Shown one piece after another: positions 16,848-23,733 of a DNA stretch of 43,337 nucleotides. Both the position numbers and the translations under genes were made by a program. Below the pieces are notes generated by a model. It was not told where the DNA came from and made no database searches. It worked only from the letters and a program-made list of their open reading frames with translations. Source of the DNA: a virus. The stretch lies in the IMG/VR virus record IMGVR_UViG_3300007509_000014, positions 1 to 43,337 of that record; one strand, written 5' to 3'. Numbering within the stretch: position 1 is the first letter of the stretch; each line of letters opens with the position of its first letter.

Positions 16848-17222
16848 ATGAATGAAACAGTTCAGACTAAAGATAACAACGTCGTAGACGATGCTACCTT
16901 TAGCAATACTGCAGCAGGCACCACCTTCCGTGGCGACTTTGAACCAGAGCGTGACCGCACTGGCAAGATTCTTTATACAAAGAACTTCAAAGTACGCACA
17001 CTGCAAGTTGAGCGCACATTCCCAGCTGTTCTAACAGCTAAGACTGTTGCTAAGATTGCCAAAGCTTCTGAGAAGCTTGAGCAAACTCTCAACGTGCAGG
17101 AAGGTGTCGACTACCGCTTAAGTGGCGAACCCACACAGTACGAAGGTACTGATGAGTTACCACCAGCGATGGTCGCCTACTACAAGCCAATCGTCCTTAG
17201 GGACAGCATTAGCTTTTCGTAG
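16848..17222 (+). CDS. Unknown early protein in its own transcription unit (124 aa)
   Basis: I chose the ATG at 16848 because AAGGTGA lies seven bases upstream; a GTG three codons earlier (16839) would overlap that site. The protein (MNETVQTKDNNVVDDATFSN start) has a basic/helical middle (VLTAKTVAKIAKASEKLEQT) and ends YYKPIVLRDSISFS. No family is recognised. The gene is bounded by leader hairpins and a strong terminator, so it forms its own unit. Base use differs from its neighbours: 31 of 60 bases are G or C in 16921-16980, against 12 of 60 in 22021-22080. This suggests either high expression with adapted codons or separate origin. Confidence 0.85.
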   Translation: MNETVQTKDNNVVDDATFSNTAAGTTFRGDFEPERDRTGKILYTKNFKVRTLQVERTFPAVLTAKTVAKIAKASEKLEQTLNVQEGVDYRLSGEPTQYEGTDELPPAMVAYYKPIVLRDSISFS

Positions 17223-17230
17223 CACCTGCG

Positions 17231-17283
17231 AGGAAATGAATAGTAGCGTAGCAAGCAACTGAAACTATTCATTTCCTTTTTTT
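17231..17283 (+). terminator. Strong intrinsic terminator
   Basis: AGGAAATGAATAGT (17231-17244) pairs perfectly with ACTATTCATTTCCT (17264-17277), followed by a run of seven T. It ends the transcript of the 124-aa gene. Confidence 0.9.
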
Positions 17284-17306
17284 ATTGTGTGTATAGTAAC
17301 AGGGTG

Positions 17307-17319
17307 CTATATTGTATAG
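17307..17319 (+). promoter_or_regulatory. Small hairpin with three-base loop
   Basis: CTATA-TTG-TATAG lies 38 bases before the ATG of the 55-aa gene and downstream of the terminator, where a new promoter or operator is expected. The 5-bp stem is short and could occur by chance. It resembles in size the hairpins at 16772 and 20025. Confidence 0.25.
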
Positions 17320-17356
17320 TAGTCGTTAGTACACGTATAAATAAAAGGAGACAATT

Positions 17357-17524
17357 ATGTCTAAGAATAAAAATAAGGACAATCGTTACAGATTGGAGAA
17401 CATTTCCATAAAGGAAATAGTTGATAAATACCCTGATAAGTATGTTGAAACACTGCAAAAAGGGAAGAATACTGTTTTAGTATTGGATACTTGTAAGATA
17501 GTATTCAAGAATGAAAATGATTAG
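17357..17524 (+). CDS. Small basic protein of unknown function (55 aa)
   Basis: This 55-residue protein (MSKNKNKDNRYRLENISIKE start; NTVLVLDTCKIVFKNEND end) has an AAAGGAG ribosome site six bases before the ATG and typical A/T-rich phage codons. It lies after the terminator of the 124-aa gene and directly before the long structured non-coding region. Its stop codon is inside the first base-paired arm of that region. No family is recognised. Confidence 0.65.
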   Translation: MSKNKNKDNRYRLENISIKEIVDKYPDKYVETLQKGKNTVLVLDTCKIVFKNEND

Positions 17525-18549
17525 GACATTTGGCTACCTCACGCCAAGAAGTTAACCAGACAGGGGCTGGTAAGTATGAATAATACGCCACGGTATCAGG
17601 AATTGTGCTGCACTCTACAATATGTTAATAACTGAGTAGATGTTGTGAAGCAGCCTGGCGATAATGTCCTATTATCCTGAGTAAGATATAAAACTACTCA
17701 AAGATTCAATAGTATGTTGAGGGAGGTCTGACGATTAGGAGGACGATGACATCATTTATGATGGGATAAGCGTTCGTGTAAACATATTATTAAATAGAAA
17801 AATATTAAGCATTAACTACTCGTGGATTAACCAGTTGTAGTAGAGAGAATATAGTACTTAATTTCTTTGACTTATGCTTAGGGCAGTTGTTAATCGACTG
17901 GATCGCATTGCAGCAAATGCATATTTTTCTATTTATTAAGGACTCAGTTGAATCCATACATTGTTCGCAGCAATAATTTGGACAACGAATTAACGTCTTA
18001 TGCTGAGTCCTTAAATATTTGCCACTCAGACTAATATCAGTCTTAAGCTATTTGAATACATAAAAGAATAGTTCAGTTAATCGCTGAATAGATTACTATT
18101 ACTTAGTGTAGAATAATAGTGACTGACGATCTACCCAAGTGGAGATACGAACTTGAGTGGCATAAATTTTGAAATTCTTTTTTGCATATAACCTTGGTCG
18201 GCCTATGTAAATAGAATTTCATCACGAATAAATGTCTAACAGCTTTGATAGTGCTACAGAATCTTGGAATAGAAAGCAGACTTCCAAGCATTCATTATTA
18301 TGCGTAAAGGTGGGAGTATGCGTATTCTGGACTAACTGCACCGTTCTAATTACGGACTAATTAGTACCCACCAAACTCTTATCTCATCATGTACAACTCG
18401 GAAATTAATGGTATGGTTGCAATCCCAACGAGAGGAAGAATAAACTTGATGAGCTCAATTAGGTGTAGGAAGTGTATATGAAAACTACATAAATTGATTG
18501 GTCTGACACTACGATTGATACCTAATTCATTTATTCAAGGGAGGATAAA
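17525..18549 (+). ncRNA. Candidate large structured non-coding region (about 1 kb)
   Basis: No open frame above about 11 codons has a usable ribosome site here on the coding strand. Pairings seen: 17522-17530 with 17663-17671 (9 bp); 17678-17683 with 17695-17700; 17791-17805 with 17921-17935 (15 bp, perfect); R1 17936-17947 with 18003-18014; 18095-18101 with 18114-18120; 18170-18178 with 18213-18221; 18263-18269 with 18282-18288; 18309-18314 with 18367-18372; 18346-18352 with 18358-18364; 18457-18464 with 18520-18527. Such density of nested arms suggests one ornate RNA or a string of small ones. Large phage RNAs such as GOLLD and ROOL are possible relatives, but I cannot match their consensus by eye. 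Confidence 0.65.
17936..18014 (+). ncRNA. Structured RNA element R1
   Basis: TTAAGGACTCAG (17936-17947) pairs perfectly with CTGAGTCCTTAA (18003-18014). Inside, TCCA (17953-17956) can pair with TGGA (17979-17982). The loop sequence GTTCG (17963-17967) can pair with CGAAT (17986-17990, one G-U), a pseudoknot-like arrangement. The ends (CTCAGTTG and TATGCTGAG) are shared with R3, and the helix positions covary with R2 and R3. Confidence 0.65.
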
Positions 18550-18753
18550 ATGAGATCATTAAATAAATACAAAGTAAATCTAAGAGTGCATAATGAATTT
18601 ATGCACAATGGAAAAATATATTCGTATAATACACATGTAGCGAATATAAATCATCGAAACAAAACAATAAAGCCAAATGGTTGGTATTCTAAAACAACCT
18701 CAAAGCATATTAACTATGTAGCGAAGGAACTTGGCTATAAAGTAATAAAATAA
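18550..18753 (+). CDS. Small phage protein of unknown function (67 aa)
   Basis: This 67-residue basic protein starts MRSLNKYKVNLRVHNEFMHN and contains 'GWYSKTTSKHINYVAKELGY', a pattern I recall from small early proteins of several phages without a known role. The ribosome site GGGAGGATAAA is strong. A stem (18457-18464 with 18520-18527) ends 12 bases before that site, so its folding might affect translation. It is the first gene of the rightward early operon after the structured region. Confidence 0.75.
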   Translation: MRSLNKYKVNLRVHNEFMHNGKIYSYNTHVANINHRNKTIKPNGWYSKTTSKHINYVAKELGYKVIK

Positions 18754-18775
18754 CCCTTAAACAAAAGGAGTAGTA

Positions 18776-19078
18776 ATGCCATACTATAACACAAATCGCG
18801 AGACTGGGGGAGAACTCCAGGCAAGCAGAAAACAGGCAACAAACCAAAAACGACTTGTATTAGCAGTTTTTGAGACATACCCAAATGAACCATTGACTCC
18901 AGATGATGTTCATAATTTCATAAAAGAAAATAGTGATGATCCAAATTCAAAGTTATGGCCTATCACATCTATACGAAGAGCTATTTCTGACTTAACAAAA
19001 AATAGTAAATTGTATAAAACAGATATTAAGAAAACTGGATCATATGGTAAAAGAGTTCATTGTTGGATAAAAGTATGA
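18776..19078 (+). CDS. Putative winged-helix DNA-binding protein (100 aa)
   Basis: This 100-residue protein has a helix-turn-helix-like layout: helix 'NQKRLVLAVFETYPNEPLTP', then DDVHNFIKEN, then the probable recognition helix 'WPITSIRRAISDLTKNSKLY', and a basic beta wing ending GSYGKRVHCWIKV. Small wHTH proteins with an '(I/V)TSIRRAI..L' recognition helix are frequent in phage early regions. It may regulate the early operon. AAAGGAG precedes the ATG, and the stop overlaps the next start (ATGA). A sequence search was not possible. Confidence 0.65.
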   Translation: MPYYNTNRETGGELQASRKQATNQKRLVLAVFETYPNEPLTPDDVHNFIKENSDDPNSKLWPITSIRRAISDLTKNSKLYKTDIKKTGSYGKRVHCWIKV

Positions 19079-19347
19079 GTATGCAAATAAACCTTGAAGA
19101 TCAATATACTGCACCTGAAGGAGACACAATACTTATGGGTGAAGTCTATGTAAATCGCAAACAATGTTGTGATTTAGATGAATGTGATGGTTCATTTGTA
19201 TTGAATAGGACTGTTAACCCTATAAGTTTTAAATGGCATTACACATTAAGTTGGTTCAAAGAATTGAAAGAACCTCATAAAAGTAAAGCTGAAGAGAGAA
19301 TATTAAAACTATTTAGTGACATAAAAAGAAATAATGGAGGCGAATAA
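19075..19347 (+). CDS. Unknown early protein (90 aa)
   Basis: I chose the ATG at 19075 because it overlaps the preceding stop codon (ATGA); a TTG five codons earlier has no ribosome site. The protein (MSMQINLEDQYTAPEGDTIL start) contains a clustered CC...DEC motif (residues about 31-37) that could hold a metal but lacks a full zinc-finger pattern. The second half (YTLSWFKELKEPHKSKAEER) is charged and helical. No family is recognised. It ends in TAATG shared with the next gene. Confidence 0.7.
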   Translation: MSMQINLEDQYTAPEGDTILMGEVYVNRKQCCDLDECDGSFVLNRTVNPISFKWHYTLSWFKELKEPHKSKAEERILKLFSDIKRNNGGE

Positions 19348-19736
19348 TGAACGGACTATACCAGGATATATTAATTTTGCTCCTTATTGGAGGCTGTGGA
19401 GTTTGGATAATTCATAAATATTATGATTTATTAGAAAGACTCGAAAATAAAGATAAAGAAATAAGAGTAATGCAAGAAAAATTAATAGAATTAATGCAAA
19501 ATGATATTAATATTGACGGCAAATATAAGATAAAGCATAAATGGACAGTTGAAAAGATTGAAGATTTGGTAACAAAATTAGAAAAAGTTATTGAATCCAG
19601 TGATGTTAATAATCAATGTCTAAATACTTTACTTAATACTCTATCTTTGAAAGATTGGTTGAATCATAGTGATAATGAAGATTACATAGATTTTAAAGCA
19701 GCAAATGAAATTAGACAGGATGTTGATGATGTTTGA
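19347..19736 (+). CDS. Membrane-anchored coiled-coil protein (129 aa)
   Basis: This 129-residue protein has one N-terminal membrane segment (residues about 7-24, DILILLLIGGCGVWIIHKYY) followed by a coiled coil (about 28-55, YDLLERLENKDKEIRVMQEK) and an acidic, helical C-terminal part (EDLVTKLEKVIESSDVNNQC). It would be anchored in the host inner membrane. A GGAGGCGAATA ribosome site precedes the ATG, which shares a base with the upstream stop. The role is unknown; early phage membrane proteins often affect superinfection or host membrane functions. Confidence 0.75.
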   Translation: MNGLYQDILILLLIGGCGVWIIHKYYDLLERLENKDKEIRVMQEKLIELMQNDINIDGKYKIKHKWTVEKIEDLVTKLEKVIESSDVNNQCLNTLLNTLSLKDWLNHSDNEDYIDFKAANEIRQDVDDV

Positions 19737-19974
19737 TTGCTGTGAAGAATGTGATTATTGGGAAGATCAGATAGATATTCACATTGATAACCAAATAAAA
19801 GAGTACAAATTAATAAATATTGCGAAGAAGGACTCAAAAGAAACAAAACTTTTAATGATTAAACCTTTTAGTAAAAATACTGAAAGAAGTGATATAGTAT
19901 TAAAAAAAGAGTTTTATAGAGATAGCAATGATCAAGTGATTGCTAAGGTTGGCACCACTTCTTCGCAGAAATAA
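19726..19974 (+). CDS. Unknown early protein with N-terminal cysteines (82 aa)
   Basis: Several in-frame ATGs exist (19705, 19720, 19726, 19729). I prefer 19726 because AGGA lies five bases upstream and overlap with the previous gene stays short. The N-terminus (MMFDCCEECDYWEDQIDIHI) has a CCxxC cluster that might bind a metal with other ligands. The rest is a mixed alpha/beta pattern with 'YKLINIAKKDSKETKLLMIK'. No family is recognised. It is followed at once by the structured RNA element R2. Confidence 0.65.
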   Translation: MMFDCCEECDYWEDQIDIHIDNQIKEYKLINIAKKDSKETKLLMIKPFSKNTERSDIVLKKEFYRDSNDQVIAKVGTTSSQK

Positions 19975-19975
19975 T

Positions 19976-20058
19976 GACATAGGATACAGTCACTGATAAA
20001 GGCAAAAGAGTAGCCACTCATAGCAGAGTTTGAGAAACTCTCACACTGTATCCTTGTC
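19976..20058 (+). ncRNA. Structured RNA element R2
   Basis: AGGATACAGT (19981-19990) pairs perfectly with ACTGTATCCT (20045-20054). After a bulged T the helix continues as GACA (19976-19979) with TGTC (20055-20058). Inside are GGC (20001-20003)/GCC (20013-20015), GAGT (20008-20011)/ACTC (20016-20019) and a 7-bp hairpin AGAGTTT-GAG-AAACTCT (20025-20041). Compared with R1 and R3, base pairs in the closing helix change on both sides. Confidence 0.65.
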
Positions 20059-20082
20059 TCCTAGTGTAATAAAGGAAAATAG

Positions 20083-20319
20083 ATGGCAATTAAAAAAATT
20101 AGTAAAAATGTTATATCTATCGAAGATTCTAATAATAAAGAGATAATATACGTTACACAGTCTTATTGTAATCATAAATACAAGAAAGAACGTGGTCGTG
20201 TTAATCGATATATTAGTAGTTTTTATAGACTTGAAGATGAAATCACAAGACTAAATAAACTTTTAGAAAAACAACATGAGGATATAATTAATTTAAAAAA
20301 GAAAAGGAAGGAGAATTGA
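20083..20319 (+). CDS. Small coiled-coil protein (78 aa)
   Basis: This 78-residue protein has a short beta-like N-terminus (MAIKKISKNVISIEDSNNKE), a basic middle (NHKYKKERGRVNRYISSFYR) and a C-terminal coiled coil (LEDEITRLNKLLEKQHEDII). It is preceded by an AAGGAAAATAG ribosome site, and the stop abuts the next start (TGAATG). No family is recognised. It is the first gene after R2, so R2 lies in its leader if they share a transcript. Confidence 0.7.
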   Translation: MAIKKISKNVISIEDSNNKEIIYVTQSYCNHKYKKERGRVNRYISSFYRLEDEITRLNKLLEKQHEDIINLKKKRKEN

Positions 20320-20565
20320 ATGCGTTTAGATGAAAGTATCTTACAAACTAAAACCGCTGTAATTTTAATAGAAATATTAAAAGAAGTGAGAACTATTACA
20401 AAAAATAATACTAATGCTGCAAAAGCAATAAATGAAAAAATAGAGTATTGTGTTGATAGACATACTAAAGCAATGAATAAAGTAAAAGAAAGACGTAAAG
20501 TAAATAATTTATCAGAGATTGTAAGTGATAATAATTTTTTAGGAACTTATAAAGTAAATCTATAA
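20320..20565 (+). CDS. Small helical protein of unknown function (81 aa)
   Basis: This 81-residue, mainly helical basic protein starts MRLDESILQTKTAVILIEIL. No membrane segment or motif was recognised. The ATG follows the preceding stop codon directly and has a very strong ribosome site (AAGGAAGGAGAA). The A/T-rich codon use matches its neighbours. It is part of the small-gene string leading into the ubiquitin-like cassette. Confidence 0.7.
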   Translation: MRLDESILQTKTAVILIEILKEVRTITKNNTNAAKAINEKIEYCVDRHTKAMNKVKERRKVNNLSEIVSDNNFLGTYKVNL

Positions 20566-20605
20566 ACATACTAATAAACCCCTTAATAAGGGAGAAGGAG
20601 TAATA

Positions 20606-20803
20606 ATGAGCTTATCAGTATTTGAATGTTTAATCTTTGTATCTGGCATAGTTGTCGGATTAGTTGTCTCAATGGTATTTTACCATTGTTCATTAAAAAG
20701 ATTTAAACAACAATTATATAAGTTAAAAGGTCAAGTGTACTATTGGTCAAGACAGATACCAGTAGCTAAAAAACGCGGAAGACCTAGAAAAAAATCTGTT
20801 TAA
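20606..20803 (+). CDS. Membrane protein with AT-hook tail (65 aa)
   Basis: This 65-residue protein combines one membrane segment (residues about 5-27, SVFECLIFVSGIVVGLVVSM) with a basic stretch and a C-terminal AT-hook, KKRGRPRKK (residues 55-63). AT-hooks insert GRP into the minor groove of A/T-rich DNA. With the N-terminus in the inner membrane, the tail would face the cytoplasm and could tether the A/T-rich phage genome to the membrane. GAAGGAG precedes the ATG. It lies 28 bases before the Ubl gene. The tethering role is inference from the two motifs. Confidence 0.75.
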   Translation: MSLSVFECLIFVSGIVVGLVVSMVFYHCSLKRFKQQLYKLKGQVYYWSRQIPVAKKRGRPRKKSV

Positions 20804-20831
20804 CCCCCATTAATACCGATCGGAGGATAAA

Positions 20832-21041
20832 ATGGCTAATGTAACAGTCGTATCATACCACAACGGAGGTATGCCCAGGGATATGGAAGGTTCAACACCT
20901 GCTGAGCTAGCTCAACAGTTGGACATTTCACTCCAAGGGGTGTCAATACATGTAGAACGTAGTGAGGCTAAAGCCAACCAACAGCTTGCCGATGGTCAAT
21001 TTGTATCTTTTCAAAAGAGCAAAGTTGCATCAGGTAAGTAG
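20832..21041 (+). CDS. Ubiquitin-like beta-grasp protein (ThiS/MoaD-like, BilA-position)
   Basis: This 69-residue protein follows the beta-grasp order: strand NVTVVSYHNGG, strand MPRDMEG, helix STPAELAQQLDIS (residues 21-33), strand GVSIHVERSE, then 'QLADGQFVSFQKSKVASGK' (51-69). The last part matches the ThiS ending 'L.DGD.I.LF....GG'. Instead of a terminal Gly-Gly it ends Ser-Gly-Lys, so removal of Lys69 would be needed to expose Gly68 for adenylation. It is the first gene of a Ubl-E2-JAB-E1 run and has a strong ribosome site (GGAGGATAAA). It is GC-richer than the E2 gene (29 of 60 in 20881-20940), hinting at high expression. The fold is inferred from pattern. Confidence 0.8.
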   Translation: MANVTVVSYHNGGMPRDMEGSTPAELAQQLDISLQGVSIHVERSEAKANQQLADGQFVSFQKSKVASGK

Positions 21042-21188
21042 ACTACCGTCTGCATAAAAGAGAAGTGAATAGCATTATTGCTATTTTATGGTCTATCAAT
21101 TTCTGACTTAATTCTTTAGAAATTAAAAGTTTACCAGCTTTTCTTACTTTAACTAAATCAATTAAATTAAACAATAATAGGAGTTACC
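21042..21188 (+). promoter_or_regulatory. Spacer with two hairpins between Ubl and E2 genes
   Basis: This 147-base gap holds AATAGCA (21068-21074) paired with TGCTATT (21079-21085) over a four-base loop and followed by TT, and AATTTCT (21098-21104) paired with AGAAATT (21118-21124). The first could be a weak terminator that would make the Ubl more abundant than its enzymes, as expected for a modifier. Confidence 0.4.
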
Positions 21189-22934
21189 ATGACGTGGGTA
21201 ATTAATAAAACCTTTCCTGATAAGTTGGGTGAAGTAGTAGACTGCAAGGGATTACCATTTGATGTTAATGCTGCAGCTTATGATAATAGATTAAAAAAGA
21301 TTTTTACGAAAATTTTTACTCTATTTGAAGGTCAGATAGATACGTATTGGAATACATTAAAGAAAATGATATCAAATCCTAATGATACATTTGGATTAGT
21401 ATGCATAGATGGATTTCTTAGAGATATGTCTGGTAGTAATGATATTGCATTAATATTTAATATGGGAATACCTAGATTAAGAGGAAAAACAATATATCAT
21501 TTAGATAGAATATATCTTAGATTACCAATAAATGGAGATATAAGATTTTACAATTCTTATCTAGATGATGAAGAGCAATACTATGATATGACTCATAAGG
21601 GAGCAGTAGCATGGCATCCGCATATCCAAAATACCTATCCTTGTTTAGGTGGTTATGGTAATGAATTAACAAGATGGAGATCAGAAGGAAATCCAATTAT
21701 GTATTTAAATGTTATTTATCAATTTTTAAATACATGGAATCGTAATTCACCATTTTGGGATTTGAATCATAAGCAAATAGATCATCTTACACCTGGAGGT
21801 AAAAATTTTAAACAATCTGTAATAGATTGTGCACTTTATTCAAAGGAATTGAGTACTAATAGATTTAATATAAAATTTATATTAAATAATATTGATAAAA
21901 TTAGTACAAAATCATTAAAAAATGATGCACATCTAATTGCGATAATATTAAGAAGATTAATTTCTCAGCAAAGATTGATAGTGAATAAAGTAGAAGATTT
22001 ATTAAATGAATCAGACCAAAACTATTATTATTTGAAAAATATAGTTCAAGAATCTGATGATTATGATGATTCTTCTTATTCAGAAACAAGATGGAGAAAT
22101 TTCTCTATAATAAATGATAATTCAAATAACACTCAAATAATGATCCCTGTTTTTAGACAAAAAAGAACAACAAGAGACATTCATAGATTGAATACAAGTA
22201 AAATAACAAATAATGAAAATTATAGATTATCTAAAAGAGTACTACTTGGTTTAGAAAAACTAATGATTTTCTTATATAGATATGTAAATGATGGAGATAT
22301 TTACAAAATAATATATGAAAATTCTGATTATCCTATCAGATTATATGCTCAATATGTTTTTCCACTACTATCAAAACAAAATAAATTCTATGATAAAATG
22401 ACAAATACCAATTTGTATAAACATAGAGTTGGACATTATACAAATGAAGACGAATCTATTAACAATGAATTAAGTTCTGAAAAAAGTAAAGTTTTTAATT
22501 CATATCAAAATAGATTAATAAGAGTAAATAGAATGATAACTAAATATTATCAAAATATGTTTACATCTGAATTTGTTAATGATCATATAGATAATGTAGT
22601 GAATAAAGCATTTAAATATGAAACTGCAGAGTATGTAAATCATGAAGGACTTACAGTAAAAAGAATAGAAGATAAGGGACAATTTTGGAAATTATTAAAT
22701 GTGTGGGATATAGATGACCTCGGAGAAATAGAATCTATATTTAACAAAAAATTTCCAAGTTCTTTAATTGAGTTAATAAAGTTATATGAAAATATTAAGA
22801 TAGATATGATTAATAAAGAATCTGATTTCTTAATAGAAGAATATAGCACAGTCATAAGGAGTTTAAAACAATATGGCAACGAAACTAATAATACCAAAGA
22901 AGATTCACAACAAGTACACTTATCTTTTGAATAG
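21189..22934 (+). CDS. Large E2-like ubiquitin-conjugating protein (BilB-position)
   Basis: At 581 residues this is much larger than a normal E2 (about 150). Residues about 65-195 carry the E2 pattern: beta strands (NDIALIFNMGI; LDRIYLRLPI), then AWHPHIQNTYPCLGGYG with His143-Pro-His145 and probable catalytic Cys152, then a helix (IMYLNVIYQFLNTWN) ending in an NSP motif. Classical E2s have HPN...G.ICL and then a helical end, so HPH...PCLG fits a prokaryotic E2-like family. The remaining 380 residues are helical, A/T-rich in codons and unrecognised; they may select targets. It is followed, with a 62-base overlap, by the JAB gene. The E2 call is motif-based. Confidence 0.65.
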   Translation: MTWVINKTFPDKLGEVVDCKGLPFDVNAAAYDNRLKKIFTKIFTLFEGQIDTYWNTLKKMISNPNDTFGLVCIDGFLRDMSGSNDIALIFNMGIPRLRGKTIYHLDRIYLRLPINGDIRFYNSYLDDEEQYYDMTHKGAVAWHPHIQNTYPCLGGYGNELTRWRSEGNPIMYLNVIYQFLNTWNRNSPFWDLNHKQIDHLTPGGKNFKQSVIDCALYSKELSTNRFNIKFILNNIDKISTKSLKNDAHLIAIILRRLISQQRLIVNKVEDLLNESDQNYYYLKNIVQESDDYDDSSYSETRWRNFSIINDNSNNTQIMIPVFRQKRTTRDIHRLNTSKITNNENYRLSKRVLLGLEKLMIFLYRYVNDGDIYKIIYENSDYPIRLYAQYVFPLLSKQNKFYDKMTNTNLYKHRVGHYTNEDESINNELSSEKSKVFNSYQNRLIRVNRMITKYYQNMFTSEFVNDHIDNVVNKAFKYETAEYVNHEGLTVKRIEDKGQFWKLLNVWDIDDLGEIESIFNKKFPSSLIELIKLYENIKIDMINKESDFLIEEYSTVIRSLKQYGNETNNTKEDSQQVHLSFE

Positions 22935-23733
22935 ATTTAAGAGCTTTGAGTGGTCTGGCCCTGCATGGTATAAGGTCAAAACAGATAAAGATGGTTTTCC
23001 TGAAGAATGGAAAATTGTTCATTTCCACCCATTAGATTTAGGCAGTCATGCTGCTACTGAGTGGGAAGCTAAAGACTTAGCTAAAATTCTGAAAAGGACT
23101 TATGCTGATATGCCAAGTTTGAAGAAAACTTACATGGGTTTAATACATAGTCATAATACTATGGGAGCATTTCTATCTGGAACAGATATAGACACAATCC
23201 AAGAGATGGCACCTGACGAAGGATTCTACGGCAGCTTGGTGGTCGCCAGTGCTGGCAAAGCTTTGCATGCTTTTGGATTTGGTTATAAAGATCAGTATAA
23301 ATGTGCTCATTCAATAGAAATTGATGAGGAGAATATAAAAATTAATATTCCTGAATTTAAACCAGATGATGAATGGGTTGCTATAGCTGATAAAATCGAA
23401 AAAGATAAACCACAGGTTAAGCCTGGTAATCAAGTGCAATTATGGAATCGTGGTAGATTGCAAACAGTACCAAGTGTTGATAGTATTGCTACTACTAAAG
23501 CCAAGAAAGAACTTGTAGATAAGAGAACTGCTATATTAGATAAATTAACTTCTAAAAAAAGAGAAGTAGCTCTACATATTTTATTACAGAATGAAACAGC
23601 AGTAATGACTGATATAGCAGCTGAAGATGCTCTACAGGAACTTGGAATTAGCTTAATGGATGTATTAACTCTTATGGATGATGGATATAATTACGGATAT
23701 GGATATGGAGGTGCATATAATGGCTACTACTAG
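22873..23733 (+). CDS. JAB/JAMM metalloprotease (deubiquitinase-like, BilC-position)
   Basis: This 286-residue protein contains an intact JAMM zinc site: upstream Glu26 in FEWSGPAWYKV, then His92-Ser-His94, seven residues, Ser102 and Asp105 (IHSHNTMGAFLSGTDID). In the family, two His and the Asp bind zinc, and the Glu polarises water to cut the bond after a ubiquitin-like C-terminal Gly. It could mature the Ubl precursor (...SGK) and remove it from targets. Residues about 150-260 are charged and helical. The end is Gly/Tyr-rich (YNYGYGYGGAYNGYY), and its codons contain the ribosome site of the E1 gene. It overlaps the genes on both sides. Confidence 0.9.
   Translation: MATKLIIPKKIHNKYTYLLNRFKSFEWSGPAWYKVKTDKDGFPEEWKIVHFHPLDLGSHAATEWEAKDLAKILKRTYADMPSLKKTYMGLIHSHNTMGAFLSGTDIDTIQEMAPDEGFYGSLVVASAGKALHAFGFGYKDQYKCAHSIEIDEENIKINIPEFKPDDEWVAIADKIEKDKPQVKPGNQVQLWNRGRLQTVPSVDSIATTKAKKELVDKRTAILDKLTSKKREVALHILLQNETAVMTDIAAEDALQELGISLMDVLTLMDDGYNYGYGYGGAYNGYY

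Noticed and set aside
17746-17769. A 7-codon frame with AGGAGG just upstream, inside the structured region
   Set aside because: The spacing of three bases is too short, and the sequence is part of a CATCA/TGATG hairpin. It was not called as a leader peptide.
18400-18440. GGTTGCAATCC-like segment suggesting a T-arm
   Set aside because: It lacks an acceptor stem and other tRNA arms around it.
19976-20058. R2 as an intrinsic terminator
   Set aside because: The stem is long and branched and is not followed by a T run; covariation with R1 and R3 fits a structured RNA better.
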